A stretch of 26,881 bases of DNA from assembly GCA_900759475.1 (NCBI GenBank), contig CAAEVK010000019.1, forward strand, positions 1 through 26,881, in the 5' to 3' direction. The position numbers and the translations under genes were made by a program. Numbering within the stretch: position 1 is the stretch's first letter; each line of letters opens with the position of its first letter. The notes under the pieces are model-generated. The model saw only the letters and a list, made by a program, of their open reading frames with translations, was not told the DNA's origin and made no database searches. This document shows positions 7,781 to 14,856 of this stretch, piece by piece. This DNA is from Clostridia bacterium. Its GTDB lineage: Bacteria > Bacillota > Clostridia > TANB77 > CAG-508.

Positions 7781-9545
7781 ATGGAAAAAATCAATTTAAA
7801 AGAAAAATATTTAAAATTTTTTGAAAAAAATGGACATAAAATTATACCAAGTGCACCATTAATACCAGAAAATGATCCTACGTGTTTGTTTAATACAGCT
7901 GGGATGCAGCCATTAGTACCATATTTAATGGGACAACCTCATCCATTGGGGACAAGATTGGTGGATGTTCAAAAATGTGTTAGATTAACAGACTTAGAAG
8001 AAATTGGTGACAAAACACACCATACTTTTTTTGAAATGTTGGGGAACTGGAGTCTAGGAGATTATTTTAAAAAAGAAGCCATTACTTGGAGTTTTACTTT
8101 TTTAACACAAGAACTACATATTCCAATTGAAAAACTAGCGGTAACAGTATTTGCAGGAAATAATTTAATTCCAAGAGATGACGTTTCGGCTGAAATTTGG
8201 AAAAGTTTAGGAATTCCAGAACAAAGAATTAGTTACTTAGACGAATGTAATAATTTTTGGATAGCAGGAGAAGCAGGTCCTTGTGGACCAGATACAGAAA
8301 TATTTTATTGGAGAAGTAATGAGCCAGCTCCAGTAGAACATAACCCAGAAGATGAAAGATGGGTAGAAATATGGAATAATGTATTTATGCAATATGAAAA
8401 ACATACAGATGGAACAATTAGTGAATTACCAAAAAAAAATGTAGATACTGGAATGGGAGTAGAAAGAACAGTTGCTATTTTAGAAGGAGTAGATGATAAT
8501 TACGAAACTTCTATTTGGAAAGATATGATAAATGAAATTGAAGCAATATCACAGACAACTTATCAAGAAAATCCAAGAAGTATTAGAATTATTGCAGACC
8601 ATATTCGTACAGCTGTATTTATTGCAGGAGATTATGCAGGAATAAAACCTTCTAATACAGATCAAGGATATATTTTAAGAAGACTTATTAGAAGAATGAT
8701 ACGCCATGCTAAAAAAATAGAAATTAATTTAGAGAGTGGTTTTGAAAGAAAATTAGCCAACATAGTAATTGAAAAATATGGAGACTATTATCATGAACTA
8801 GTAGAAAACAAAGAAGTTATTTTAGAAGTGCTAACAGGAGAATTAAATAAATTTAATAAAACATTAGAAAAAGGATTAAAAGAATTTGAAAAAATAATTA
8901 ATAATTTACCTAAAAATGATATTTTAAATAAAGAATTAGCTTTTAAACTATATGATACTTATGGTTTTCCATTAGAACTAACTGTGGAATTAGCAAAAGA
9001 AAAACAGATTAAAGTAGACGAAGAGGGATTTAAACAAAAATTTAAGGAACATCAAGAAAAGAGCCGAGCAGGATCAGAGCAAAAATTTAAGGGTGGGTTA
9101 TCTGGTAACCGGAGAAATAGAAACTAAGTACCATACAGCAACACACCTATTAAATGCTGCTCTAAAATTAGTTATTAATAAAGATGTGCATCAAAAAGGT
9201 TCAAATATAACACCAGAAAGAATGAGATTTGACTTTAGCTGTGACCATAAATTATCAGAAGAAGAAAAGCAAAAAGTAGAAGATTTAGTAAACCAATGGA
9301 TTCAAGAAGCAATACCAGTCACAGTACAAGAGATGAAAAAAGAAGATGCCATAAAATCTGGTGCAGAATGTATGTTTATTGAAAAATATCCTGATATTGT
9401 TACTGTATATAGCATTAAAGATATTTCAAAGGAACTATGTGGTGGTCCACATGTAAAAAATACCAGTGAACTAGGTACATTTAAGATAAAAAAAGAAGAG
9501 GCAAGTTCGTCAGGGGTAAGAAGAATAAAAGCAGTATTAATATAA
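7781..9545 (+). CDS. alaS: Alanine--tRNA ligase, short form, read through one CGG +1 shift
   Basis: AlaS charges tRNA-Ala. Class II catalytic motifs are visible: FNTAGMQPLVPYLMG, the RLTDLEEIGDKTHHTFFEML region, WIAGEAGPCGPDTEI, and GMGVERTVAILEG, followed by the tRNA-recognition region with YILRRLIRRMIRHA. At 9110 the frame meets CGG. Skipping the C joins FKGGLSGNGEI to TKYHTATHLLNAAL, the first zinc motif (HTATHLL) of the editing domain. The second zinc motif is LCGGPHVKNTSELG. The corrected protein is 587 residues and ends shortly after that motif, so the C-terminal DHHA1/C-Ala region of the usual ~870-residue enzyme is missing. Short AlaS forms of this size exist in some bacteria. The start ATG follows AAAGGAGG. 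No T-box leader fits in the 41-base gap. Confidence 0.93.
9110..9113 (+). other. CGGA +1 recoding site in alaS
   Basis: In-frame AAC CGG A; skipping C9110 gives G-N-G-E-I-E-T-K before the HTATHLL zinc motif. The zero frame stops at 9125-9127. Confidence 0.87.
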
Positions 9546-9584
9546 AGTATAGGATAGAATATGAATTAAAAAGGAGAGAATAGT

Positions 9585-9932
9585 ATGGAAGATTGTATTT
9601 TTTGTAAAATTATAAAAAAAGAAATTCCATCTGCCATTGTGTATGAGGATGAGGAAATATTAGCATTTAGAGATATCCATCCAGTAGCACCAGTGCATAT
9701 ATTAGTAATACCTAAAAAACATATTTCATCTATTATGCAAATAGAACAAGAAGATGAAGATGTTATAGGAAAAATATATACTGTCATTCAAAAAATTGCT
9801 AAACAAGAAAGAATTGCAGAAGATGGGTTTAGGGTAATTATCAATTGCGGCGAAAATGGAGGACAAGAAGTACCACATTTGCATTTTCATTTAATTGGTG
9901 GAAAAAAATTAGGAACAAAAATTGTACATTAA
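9585..9932 (+). CDS. HIT-family nucleotide hydrolase/transferase
   Basis: This 115-residue histidine-triad protein starts MEDCIFCKIIKKEIPS and ends with the active-site triad HLHFHLIGG (residues 99-107). The middle contains FRDIHPVAPVHILVIPKKH, typical of the Hint branch of the family that hydrolyses nucleoside phosphoramidates. The N-terminal CxxC is present (Cys4 and Cys7) as in zinc-binding Hint relatives, though the other zinc ligands are not obvious by eye. It follows alaS by 39 bases with a good AAAGGAG site and is probably co-transcribed; the hairpin and T-run at 9961-10005 would terminate the transcript. Intact, with no in-frame CGG (TGC-GGC is out of phase). Confidence 0.88.
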   Translation: MEDCIFCKIIKKEIPSAIVYEDEEILAFRDIHPVAPVHILVIPKKHISSIMQIEQEDEDVIGKIYTVIQKIAKQERIAEDGFRVIINCGENGGQEVPHLHFHLIGGKKLGTKIVH

Positions 9933-9946
9933 ATGGAAATAAATTA

Positions 9947-10005
9947 TTGTATAAAACTTTCTCTTATGTTATAATAAAAATAGTAACATAAGAGGAGGTT
10001 TTTTT
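9947..10005 (+). promoter_or_regulatory. Overlapping terminator hairpin, promoter and RBS before the sortase
   Basis: An 11-bp inverted repeat, CTCTTATGTTA (9961-9971) with TAACATAAGAG (9984-9994), is followed by GAGG and seven T. Read from upstream it is an intrinsic-type terminator for the alaS-HIT unit. A TTGTAT (9947-9952), 17 bases, TATAAT (9970-9975) promoter overlaps it, with the -10 mostly in the loop. The right arm runs into the AGGAGG ribosome binding site (9993-9998) of the sortase. Three functions thus share about 60 bases. Confidence 0.6.
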
Positions 10006-10007
10006 AT

Positions 10008-10718
10008 ATGTTTAGTAGTAAATATAGTAATGTATTAACAATAATACTTGTAGTTGTTATTATTGCAATTATTGGATTATTAATATTTTGGGGAATAGAC
10101 ATATATACCAAATATTATATAAGTAAAGATGCAAGTGATGCTGCTTCAAAATTTGAAGAAGAAGTAAAAAATAATATTACTACCAACAACACAGTTGATG
10201 TTACAACAAATGAAGTTATAGATGAGGGAAACTTAATTGATCAGAATTTAATTAATAATTTGAATACAAATACTTCTAGTGGAAATAATACCAACAATAC
10301 AGATAATAAAAAGTATTATAAAGGTTTTGTTATGAAAGGGACAATTAAAATTCCAAAAACAGGTTTAGAATGTCCAATACTAGAAAATGCAGGTAAAAAA
10401 GCAATAGAGGTAGCAGTAGGAATTCAATACCCAACAGGAGCAGATTTAAATCAAAAAGGAAATGTAACAATTGCAGGACATAATTACAGAAATGGTATGT
10501 TTTTTTCTAATAATAAAAAATTAGAAATAGGAGATAAAATTTATATTACAGATTTAACAGGACAAACTTTAGCTTATACGATTTACAATAAGTATGAAAC
10601 AACACCAGAAGATGCAACTTATATGAGTAGAGACATTGGAGATAATATAGAAATTTCATTAACAACTTGCACAGATGACAATTCAAAAAGATTGATTATT
10701 TGGGCAAAAGCAGATTAA
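10008..10718 (+). CDS. Sortase-family transpeptidase (membrane-anchored)
   Basis: This 236-residue protein has an N-terminal membrane anchor (about residues 8-30, VLTIILVVVIIAIIGLLIF) and an Asn/Thr-rich extracellular linker to about residue 100. The sortase beta-barrel follows: GTIKIPKTGLECPIL, then TIAGHNYRNGMFF with catalytic His158, LTTCTDD with catalytic Cys221, and Arg228 in SKRLIIWAK. Sortases cleave a sorting motif and attach surface proteins to peptidoglycan or to pilins. The exact class is uncertain; the short barrel with the G-H-N-Y-R motif suggests a class D/E-like enzyme. No substrate with an LPXTG-type motif is visible in the window. It has its own promoter region and is monocistronic. 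Confidence 0.88.
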   Translation: MFSSKYSNVLTIILVVVIIAIIGLLIFWGIDIYTKYYISKDASDAASKFEEEVKNNITTNNTVDVTTNEVIDEGNLIDQNLINNLNTNTSSGNNTNNTDNKKYYKGFVMKGTIKIPKTGLECPILENAGKKAIEVAVGIQYPTGADLNQKGNVTIAGHNYRNGMFFSNNKKLEIGDKIYITDLTGQTLAYTIYNKYETTPEDATYMSRDIGDNIEISLTTCTDDNSKRLIIWAKAD

Positions 10719-10742
10719 AGTAAAAAAGATTTTATAAAAATA

Positions 10743-10771
10743 TTGACAAATGCCATAAAATTGTTTAAAAT
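10743..10771 (+). promoter_or_regulatory. SigmaA-type promoter of the tRNA-His/tRNA-Gln unit
   Basis: TTGACA (10743-10748), a 17-base spacer, then TAAAAT (10766-10771). The predicted start falls inside the 14-bp hairpin at 10773-10804. Confidence 0.75.
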
Positions 10772-10772
10772 A

Positions 10773-10804
10773 AATATTGCTACTTTACTTAAAGTAGCAA
10801 TATT
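10773..10804 (+). repeat. Perfect 14-bp hairpin between promoter and tRNA-His
   Basis: AATATTGCTACTTT (10773-10786) pairs without mismatch with 10791-10804 around the loop ACTT. The right arm ends two bases before the 5' end of tRNA-His. No T-run follows on this strand, so it is not a standard terminator for the sortase. It may be an operator or a processing element; that is inference. Confidence 0.7.
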
Positions 10805-10806
10805 AT

Positions 10807-10884
10807 GGTGGATGTAGCTCAGTTGGTTAGAGCGCTAGTTTGTGGCACTAGAGGCCGTGGGTTCGAGTCCCATCTTCCACCCCA
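10807..10884 (+). tRNA. tRNA-His (GTG anticodon)
   Basis: The cloverleaf folds with D-stem GCTC/GAGC, anticodon stem CTAGT/ACTAG with loop TTGTGGC (anticodon GTG), T-loop TTCGAGT and an encoded CCA end. The extra 5' G (10807) faces the discriminator C (10881), the hallmark of tRNA-His. The acceptor stem has one T-T mismatch at positions 6-67, and 49-65 is a G-T pair. Confidence 0.93.
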
Positions 10885-10906
10885 TTAGTATTATAAGTAA
10901 ATATTT

Positions 10907-10982
10907 TGGGGTGTAGCCAAGTGGTAAGGCACATGACTTTGACTCATGCATTCCGGCGGTTCGAATCCTCCCACCCCAGCCA
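10907..10982 (+). tRNA. tRNA-Gln (TTG anticodon), with one extra base before the T-stem
   Basis: The acceptor stem TGGGGTG/CACCCCA is perfect, the anticodon stem CATGA/TCATG encloses CTTTGAC (anticodon TTG), and the T-loop is TTCGAAT with an encoded CCA. The discriminator is G. Between the anticodon stem and T-loop there are 11 bases (CATTCCGGCGG) rather than the usual 10, and the T-stem GGCGG/CCTCC has a C-T mismatch. Confidence 0.88.
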
Positions 10983-10987
10983 AATTC

Positions 10988-11022
10988 AAAAAGTAGAAAT
11001 AATTAAGTATTCTACTTTTTAT
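10988..11022 (+). terminator. Terminator after the tRNA pair
   Basis: AAAAAGTAGAA (10988-10998) pairs with TTCTACTTTTT (11010-11020), with the T-run in and after the right arm. Confidence 0.75.
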
Positions 11023-11089
11023 TTATAAAATCATGCAAATTTGAATAATGTGTGTAGAATCTTTGCTAAAAAATATTTATTTAAAAAAG

Positions 11090-11129
11090 CAAAATAATAG
11101 TTATACTATATTACTATTATTTTGTTTTT
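11090..11129 (+). terminator. Second terminator-like hairpin before ppa
   Basis: A perfect 12-bp stem, CAAAATAATAGT (11090-11101) with ACTATTATTTTG (11113-11124), followed by five T. An A-run precedes the left arm, so it could also work on the other strand. It separates the tRNA unit from ppa; otherwise the 11023-11164 gap holds nothing recognisable. Confidence 0.65.
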
Positions 11130-11164
11130 CTGATAAAGGATAATTGGTAATCTAGATAAATATG

Positions 11165-11193
11165 TTTACAAAGCTGGAAAAAAGTAGTATAAT
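11165..11193 (+). promoter_or_regulatory. SigmaA-type promoter of ppa
   Basis: TTTACA (11165-11170), 17 bases, TATAAT (11188-11193), about 30 bases before the ppa start. Confidence 0.8.
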
Positions 11194-11225
11194 AAATAAA
11201 ATTTAGTGAAAGGAAGTATCAAACA

Positions 11226-11762
11226 ATGAATATATGGCATGATATTGCAGAAGAACGAATAAAGAAAGATGATTTTGTAGCAATTATTGAAATTTCAAAA
11301 GGTGGAAAAAATAAATATGAATTAGACAAAGAAACTGGTATGTTAAAATTAGATAGAGTTTTGTATACTGCTACACATTATCCAGCAAATTATGGATTTA
11401 TTCCAAGAACTTATGCAGATGACCACGACCCATTAGATGTATTAGTTTTATGCCAAGAAAAGATTATATCATTAACATTAGTAGAGTGTTACCCAATTGG
11501 AGTTATTAAAATGGTAGATGGAGATGAACATGATGAAAAAATTATTGCTATTTCTAAACAAGATCCATTTTTAAACTGTTATCATGATATTACAGAAATA
11601 CCAAGTCATATTTCAGCAGAAATTATGCACTTTTTTGAGGTATATAAACAACTAGAAGGTAAACAAACTATGATTGAAAAAGTTATGGGAAGACAAGAAG
11701 CGGAAGAAATTATAGAAGAATGTATTGAAAAATACAAAGAAAAATTTGAAAATGAGGAATAA
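11226..11762 (+). CDS. ppa: Inorganic pyrophosphatase, class I
   Basis: This 178-residue protein is a soluble family I pyrophosphatase, which hydrolyses pyrophosphate to drive biosynthesis. Seen in order: IIEISKGGKNKYELDKETGMLKLDR (substrate-binding Lys and Glu), THYPANYGFIPRTYADDHDPLDVLVL with the D-D-H-D-P-L-D metal-binding signature around residues 66-72, and a C-terminal region with FLNCYHDITEIP and the family helix. The length is normal. It has its own promoter and AAAGGAAG binding site. The downstream TPR gene starts 30 bases later and probably shares the transcript. GCG-GAA occurs near the end but with CGG out of phase; the gene is intact. Confidence 0.93.
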   Translation: MNIWHDIAEERIKKDDFVAIIEISKGGKNKYELDKETGMLKLDRVLYTATHYPANYGFIPRTYADDHDPLDVLVLCQEKIISLTLVECYPIGVIKMVDGDEHDEKIIAISKQDPFLNCYHDITEIPSHISAEIMHFFEVYKQLEGKQTMIEKVMGRQEAEEIIEECIEKYKEKFENEE

Positions 11763-11791
11763 TTCTTAACCGACCAAAAAGGAGGGAAAGG

Positions 11792-13022
11792 ATGATAATT
11801 GCAGAAAAAATTATATTTAATGTAGTTGCATTTTTTTTATTTGTTTTGCTATTTTTTAAAATGATAAGAAAGAATGATACCGGTTATTTAGGAATTCTTA
11901 TTTTACAAGCAATAGGGATTGCTATTAATTTTTTTGAAATTATTTTACATATATACCAAAATATATTGGCTAAGATCATAATGTATTTATTTGCTATTGT
12001 AATTCCAATTTTTATTTTAGCATTAGAGAATAAAGGAAAAAACTTTCCAGAATTATTAGTAATTTTTAAGGCAAAAGTATTACTATTATTTCATGATAGG
12101 ACAGATGCAAAAACAATTTTAATAAAATTGGTAACTAAATATCCAGAAAGTTATTTAGGACATAAATTGTTAGCTGAAATTTATGAAAAAGAAGGCGGAA
12201 TGCGAAAAGCAATTGATGAATATGTAAAAGCAATTGATGTTAAAAAAAGTGATTATGATTCTTATTATAGAGTTGCGTACCTATTAAATGAATTAGGAAA
12301 AAAAGATGAATCTGCCACTATGTTACAAAATTTATTGCAAAAAAAAGCAGATTATTATAAAGCTTCTTGTTTATTAGGAGACATATTATGTGACAAGGAA
12401 CAATTCAAAGAAGCAATTACAATTTATATGGGAGCATTGCGATATAATCCAAATGACTATGACTTATATTATGGACTAGGAATTGCTTATACTAGACTGA
12501 ACGATTTTCGGAAATGCAAAATTATGTTATGAAAAAGCAGCAACTATTAACAGTGAAGCTTATAGTGCAAGATATCATTTAGCACAAATTTCTTTAATTT
12601 ATAGAGATTTAGATAAAGCAGAAGAATATTTTACCATTTGTTTATATTCAGAACTTCTGGAGTCAAAAGCTTATTTTGAGTTAGCCAAAATCTATATGTT
12701 AAAAAATGAAAGAGAAAGAGCAATTACTTTTATAAATAAAGCGATTGAGTTAGATAAAAGCTTAAAAGTAAAAGCAGATGAAGAGCCAATATTTATTCCA
12801 ATTAGAAGATATATAGAGTTACCAAAAGTGGAGGAAGTAGAAGAAATAAAAAAAGAAAAACAAATAAAAATATCACTGAATAAAAAAGAAAAAGAAATGA
12901 TAGAGTATTTAGAAAAAACTTATTTAGTGGTAACAAATTTAAATTTGCAAAAGCTTGGAAAAGAAACAAAATTAATGAAAAAACAAAAAGAAGAGGAAAA
13001 AGAATTAGGCGAAAACTATTAA
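11792..13022 (+). CDS. Membrane-anchored TPR protein, read through one CGG +1 shift
   Basis: The product is about 409 residues. The first 85 residues hold two to three hydrophobic segments (IIFNVVAFFLFVLLFFKM, then GILILQAIGIAINFFEIIL and IIMYLFAIVIPIFILAL), consistent with a membrane anchor. From about residue 110 tetratricopeptide-like repeats follow, e.g. GHKLLAEIYEKEGGMRKAID and YYRVAYLLNELGKKDESATM. At 12509 the frame meets CGG; skipping the C gives LNDFGNAKLCYEKAATINSE, completing a TPR and adding 170 residues with further repeats up to AITFINKAIELDKS, plus a Lys/Glu-rich tail. Unshifted, the protein stops at 12532 in the middle of a repeat. The partner is unknown. The GGC-GGA at 12194-12199 in the same gene has the C in third position and needs no shift, a useful internal control. 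Confidence 0.85.
12509..12512 (+). other. CGGA +1 recoding site in the TPR gene
   Basis: In-frame TTT CGG A; skipping C12509 gives D-F-G-N-A-K-L-C-Y-E-K-A, a TPR consensus helix pair. The zero frame stops at 12532. Confidence 0.85.
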
Positions 13023-13036
13023 TAGGTTAAATAAAG

Positions 13037-13092
13037 TCACAATTTTTTTCATATAATAAATTAAATAATATGAAAGGAATTGTGATTTTTTT
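13037..13092 (+). promoter_or_regulatory. 18-bp hairpin with T-run abutting the dpaA start
   Basis: Bases 13037-13054 pair with 13068-13085 over 18 pairs (two are G-T), with a 13-base loop, followed by seven T and the ATG of dpaA. The AAAGGA ribosome binding site (13073-13078) lies inside the right arm, and a TATAAT (13052-13057) spans the left arm and loop. It looks like a terminator for the TPR gene that also sequesters or overlaps the dpaA start region. Confidence 0.65.
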
Positions 13093-13968
13093 ATGATGAG
13101 AGAATTTGTAGTAGTTGGTGGAGATTTACGTATGGTAAAGTTAATAGAAATGCTTGCAAAAGATGAGGGAAAGGTTTATACTTATTCACTAGAGAATGCA
13201 AAAACCCTAAAACAACAAAAAAATGTACAAAAACTAGAAAGCATAGAAAAATTAAAAGAATTTGATGTAATTATTGGTGGAGTTCCGTTTTCTAGTAATG
13301 GCGTACAAATTAATAATCCTTTTAGTAATACTATAATAGAGATAGAAGAGTTATTTAAAAATATAAAAGGGAAAACATTGATAGCAGGTAATATACAAAC
13401 TAAAACGGAAGAGTTAGCAAAACTGTTTAATATAAAGGTAATTGATTTATTAAAAATAGAAGAACTAATAGTTTTGAATACCATATCAACTGCAGAAGGT
13501 GCCATTCAAATTGCAATGAGTGAGACTTCTAAAACAGTTCATGGAAGCAATGTACTAATAATGGGTTTTGGTCGTATTGGAAAAATTTTGGCAAAAATGT
13601 TGAATGGAATAGGAGCTTGTGTATATTGCGAAGCCAGAAAAAATGAAGATTTGGCTTGGATAAAAGCATATGGATACTCTCCAATTAAACTACAAGAATT
13701 AGATCAAAATTTAAGTCAGTTTGATATTATTATTAATACAATACCAGCAGTTATATTACAAGAAAAACAACTTCAACAACTGAATAAAGAGTGCCTAATT
13801 ATAGATGTGGCATCATTACCAGGAGGAGTAGATAAAGAAGTTACTAAAAGGTTGCGGAATAAGATATATATTTGCCGCCTCATTACCTCGGAAAAGTAGC
13901 TCCAACTACTTCTGCTGAATTTATAAAAGAAGTGCTATATCATATATTAAATGAATTACGGAAAATAA
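13093..13968 (+). CDS. dpaA: Dipicolinate synthase subunit A, read through three CGG +1 shifts
   Basis: DpaA is the dehydrogenase-like subunit of dipicolinate synthase, which makes the calcium chelator of spore cores from a lysine-pathway intermediate. The N-terminal domain starts FVVVGGDLRMVKLIEMLAKD; the nucleotide-binding loop is IMGFGRIGKILAKML (about residues 156-170), then INTIPAVIL and IDVASLPGGVD. At 13855 an in-frame CGG must be skipped to give KRLGIRYIFAASLP; at 13889 a second gives PGKVAPTTSAEFIKEVL. Both restore the conserved 'lGi..i.alSLPGkvAP.tA' ending. A third CGG at 13959 would give ELGK and the stop at 13966-13968; without it the tail is 17 unrelated residues. The corrected length is 290 residues, near the Bacillus protein. 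ATG 13096 is an alternative start. No dpaB lies next to it. Confidence 0.88.
13855..13858 (+). other. CGGA +1 recoding site 1 in dpaA
   Basis: In-frame TTG CGG A; skipping C13855 gives K-R-L-G-I-R-Y-I. The zero frame stops at 13899. Confidence 0.87.
13889..13892 (+). other. CGGA +1 recoding site 2 in dpaA
   Basis: Eleven codons after site 1: CCT CGG A; skipping C13889 gives S-L-P-G-K-V-A-P, the conserved DpaA motif. Confidence 0.87.
13959..13962 (+). other. Probable CGGA +1 recoding site 3 in dpaA
   Basis: Twenty-three codons after site 2: TTA CGG A; skipping C13959 gives G-K-stop. No conserved sequence follows, so it is supported only by the rule seen elsewhere. Confidence 0.65.
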
Positions 13969-14034
13969 GTAATTTTTTTATTTGTTTCTTATACAATAGA
14001 AAAATAAAATAAAAATTTAAAGGGAGGAAAAAAT

Positions 14035-14840
14035 ATGTCAATTTTTCAAGCAATTATATTAGGAGTTGTACAAGGACTAACAGAATTATTGCCAATTTCA
14101 AGTTCTGCACATTTGGCTATTATTCCATGGCTGTTTGACTGGACAAAATCAGAAAGTTTTCGGATTAGCATTCCAAAGTTTCGATGTTGCACTTCATTTT
14201 GGAACATTACTTGCTATAGGAATATTTTTCTTTAAAGATTGGATTGCATTAATAAAAGGACGGATATTTCCAGTTAAAAGGAAAAAAAACATTAGAAGGG
14301 AAAATGTTTTGGTATATTGTACTGGCAACAATACCAGGTGGAGCAATTGGATTTTTGCTAGACCATTTTGTGGGAGATAAGCTAGAACAACCAATAATTA
14401 TAGGAATTGCTCTAATTGCAATGGGAATAGTATTGTATCTAGTAGATAAATATGGAAAAGCAAGAACAAATTATGAGAATATGACATTAAAACAAACCTT
14501 TTTAATAGGATTGTCTCAAAGTTTAGCATTTATTCCAGGAGTGTCTCGTTCAGGTATAACAATGACAGCAGGAAGGTTAATGGGAGTAGATAGAGCTTCA
14601 ACTGCTAAATATTCGTTTTTATTATCAACTCCTATTGTTTTTGCAGCTACTTTATATAAAATGAAAGAATTTGCTTTTGGAGAGTTATCTTTTTACATAG
14701 GAATTTTAGTAAGCTTTATGGTAGGATTATTTGTAATAAAGTTTTTACTAGAATATTTAAAAAAGGGAAGTCTTAAAGGCTTTGCTATTTATAGAGTAAT
14801 AGTAGGAGTATTAATTATAGCTATGGCATTTATTAAATAA
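14035..14840 (+). CDS. uppP: Undecaprenyl-diphosphatase UppP, read through two CGG +1 shifts
   Basis: UppP (BacA family) is an integral membrane enzyme that recycles undecaprenyl diphosphate to the monophosphate lipid carrier for peptidoglycan and other envelope polymers. The N-terminus AIILGVVQGLTELLPISSSAHLAII carries the first active-site motif. At 14161 skipping the C of CGG gives SFGLAFQSFDVALHFGTLLA; at 14261 skipping a second C gives KGGYFQLKGKKTLEGKMFWY followed by IVLATIPGGAIGFLLD. The PGVSRSGITMTAGRLMG motif near residue 170 completes the active site, and several hydrophobic helices follow. The corrected length is 267 residues, normal for the family. Without shifts the gene falls into three overlapping pieces. 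The start ATG has a strong AAAGGGAGG site. Confidence 0.93.
14161..14164 (+). other. CGGA +1 recoding site 1 in uppP
   Basis: In-frame TTT CGG A; skipping C14161 gives F-G-L-A-F before the DVALHFGTLLA motif. The zero frame stops at 14235. Confidence 0.87.
14261..14264 (+). other. CGGA +1 recoding site 2 in uppP
   Basis: Thirty-three codons after site 1: GGA CGG A; skipping C14261 gives K-G-G-Y-F and joins the C-terminal part. The intermediate frame stops at 14380. Confidence 0.87.
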
Positions 14841-14856
14841 TAAGGAGGAAATAAGC

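Noticed and set aside
12194..12199. GGC-GGA and similar NNC-GGN strings (14885, 16516, 17653, 22408, 25187, 25716) as recoding sites
   Set aside because: Here the C is the third base of the preceding codon, and the frame is correct without skipping.
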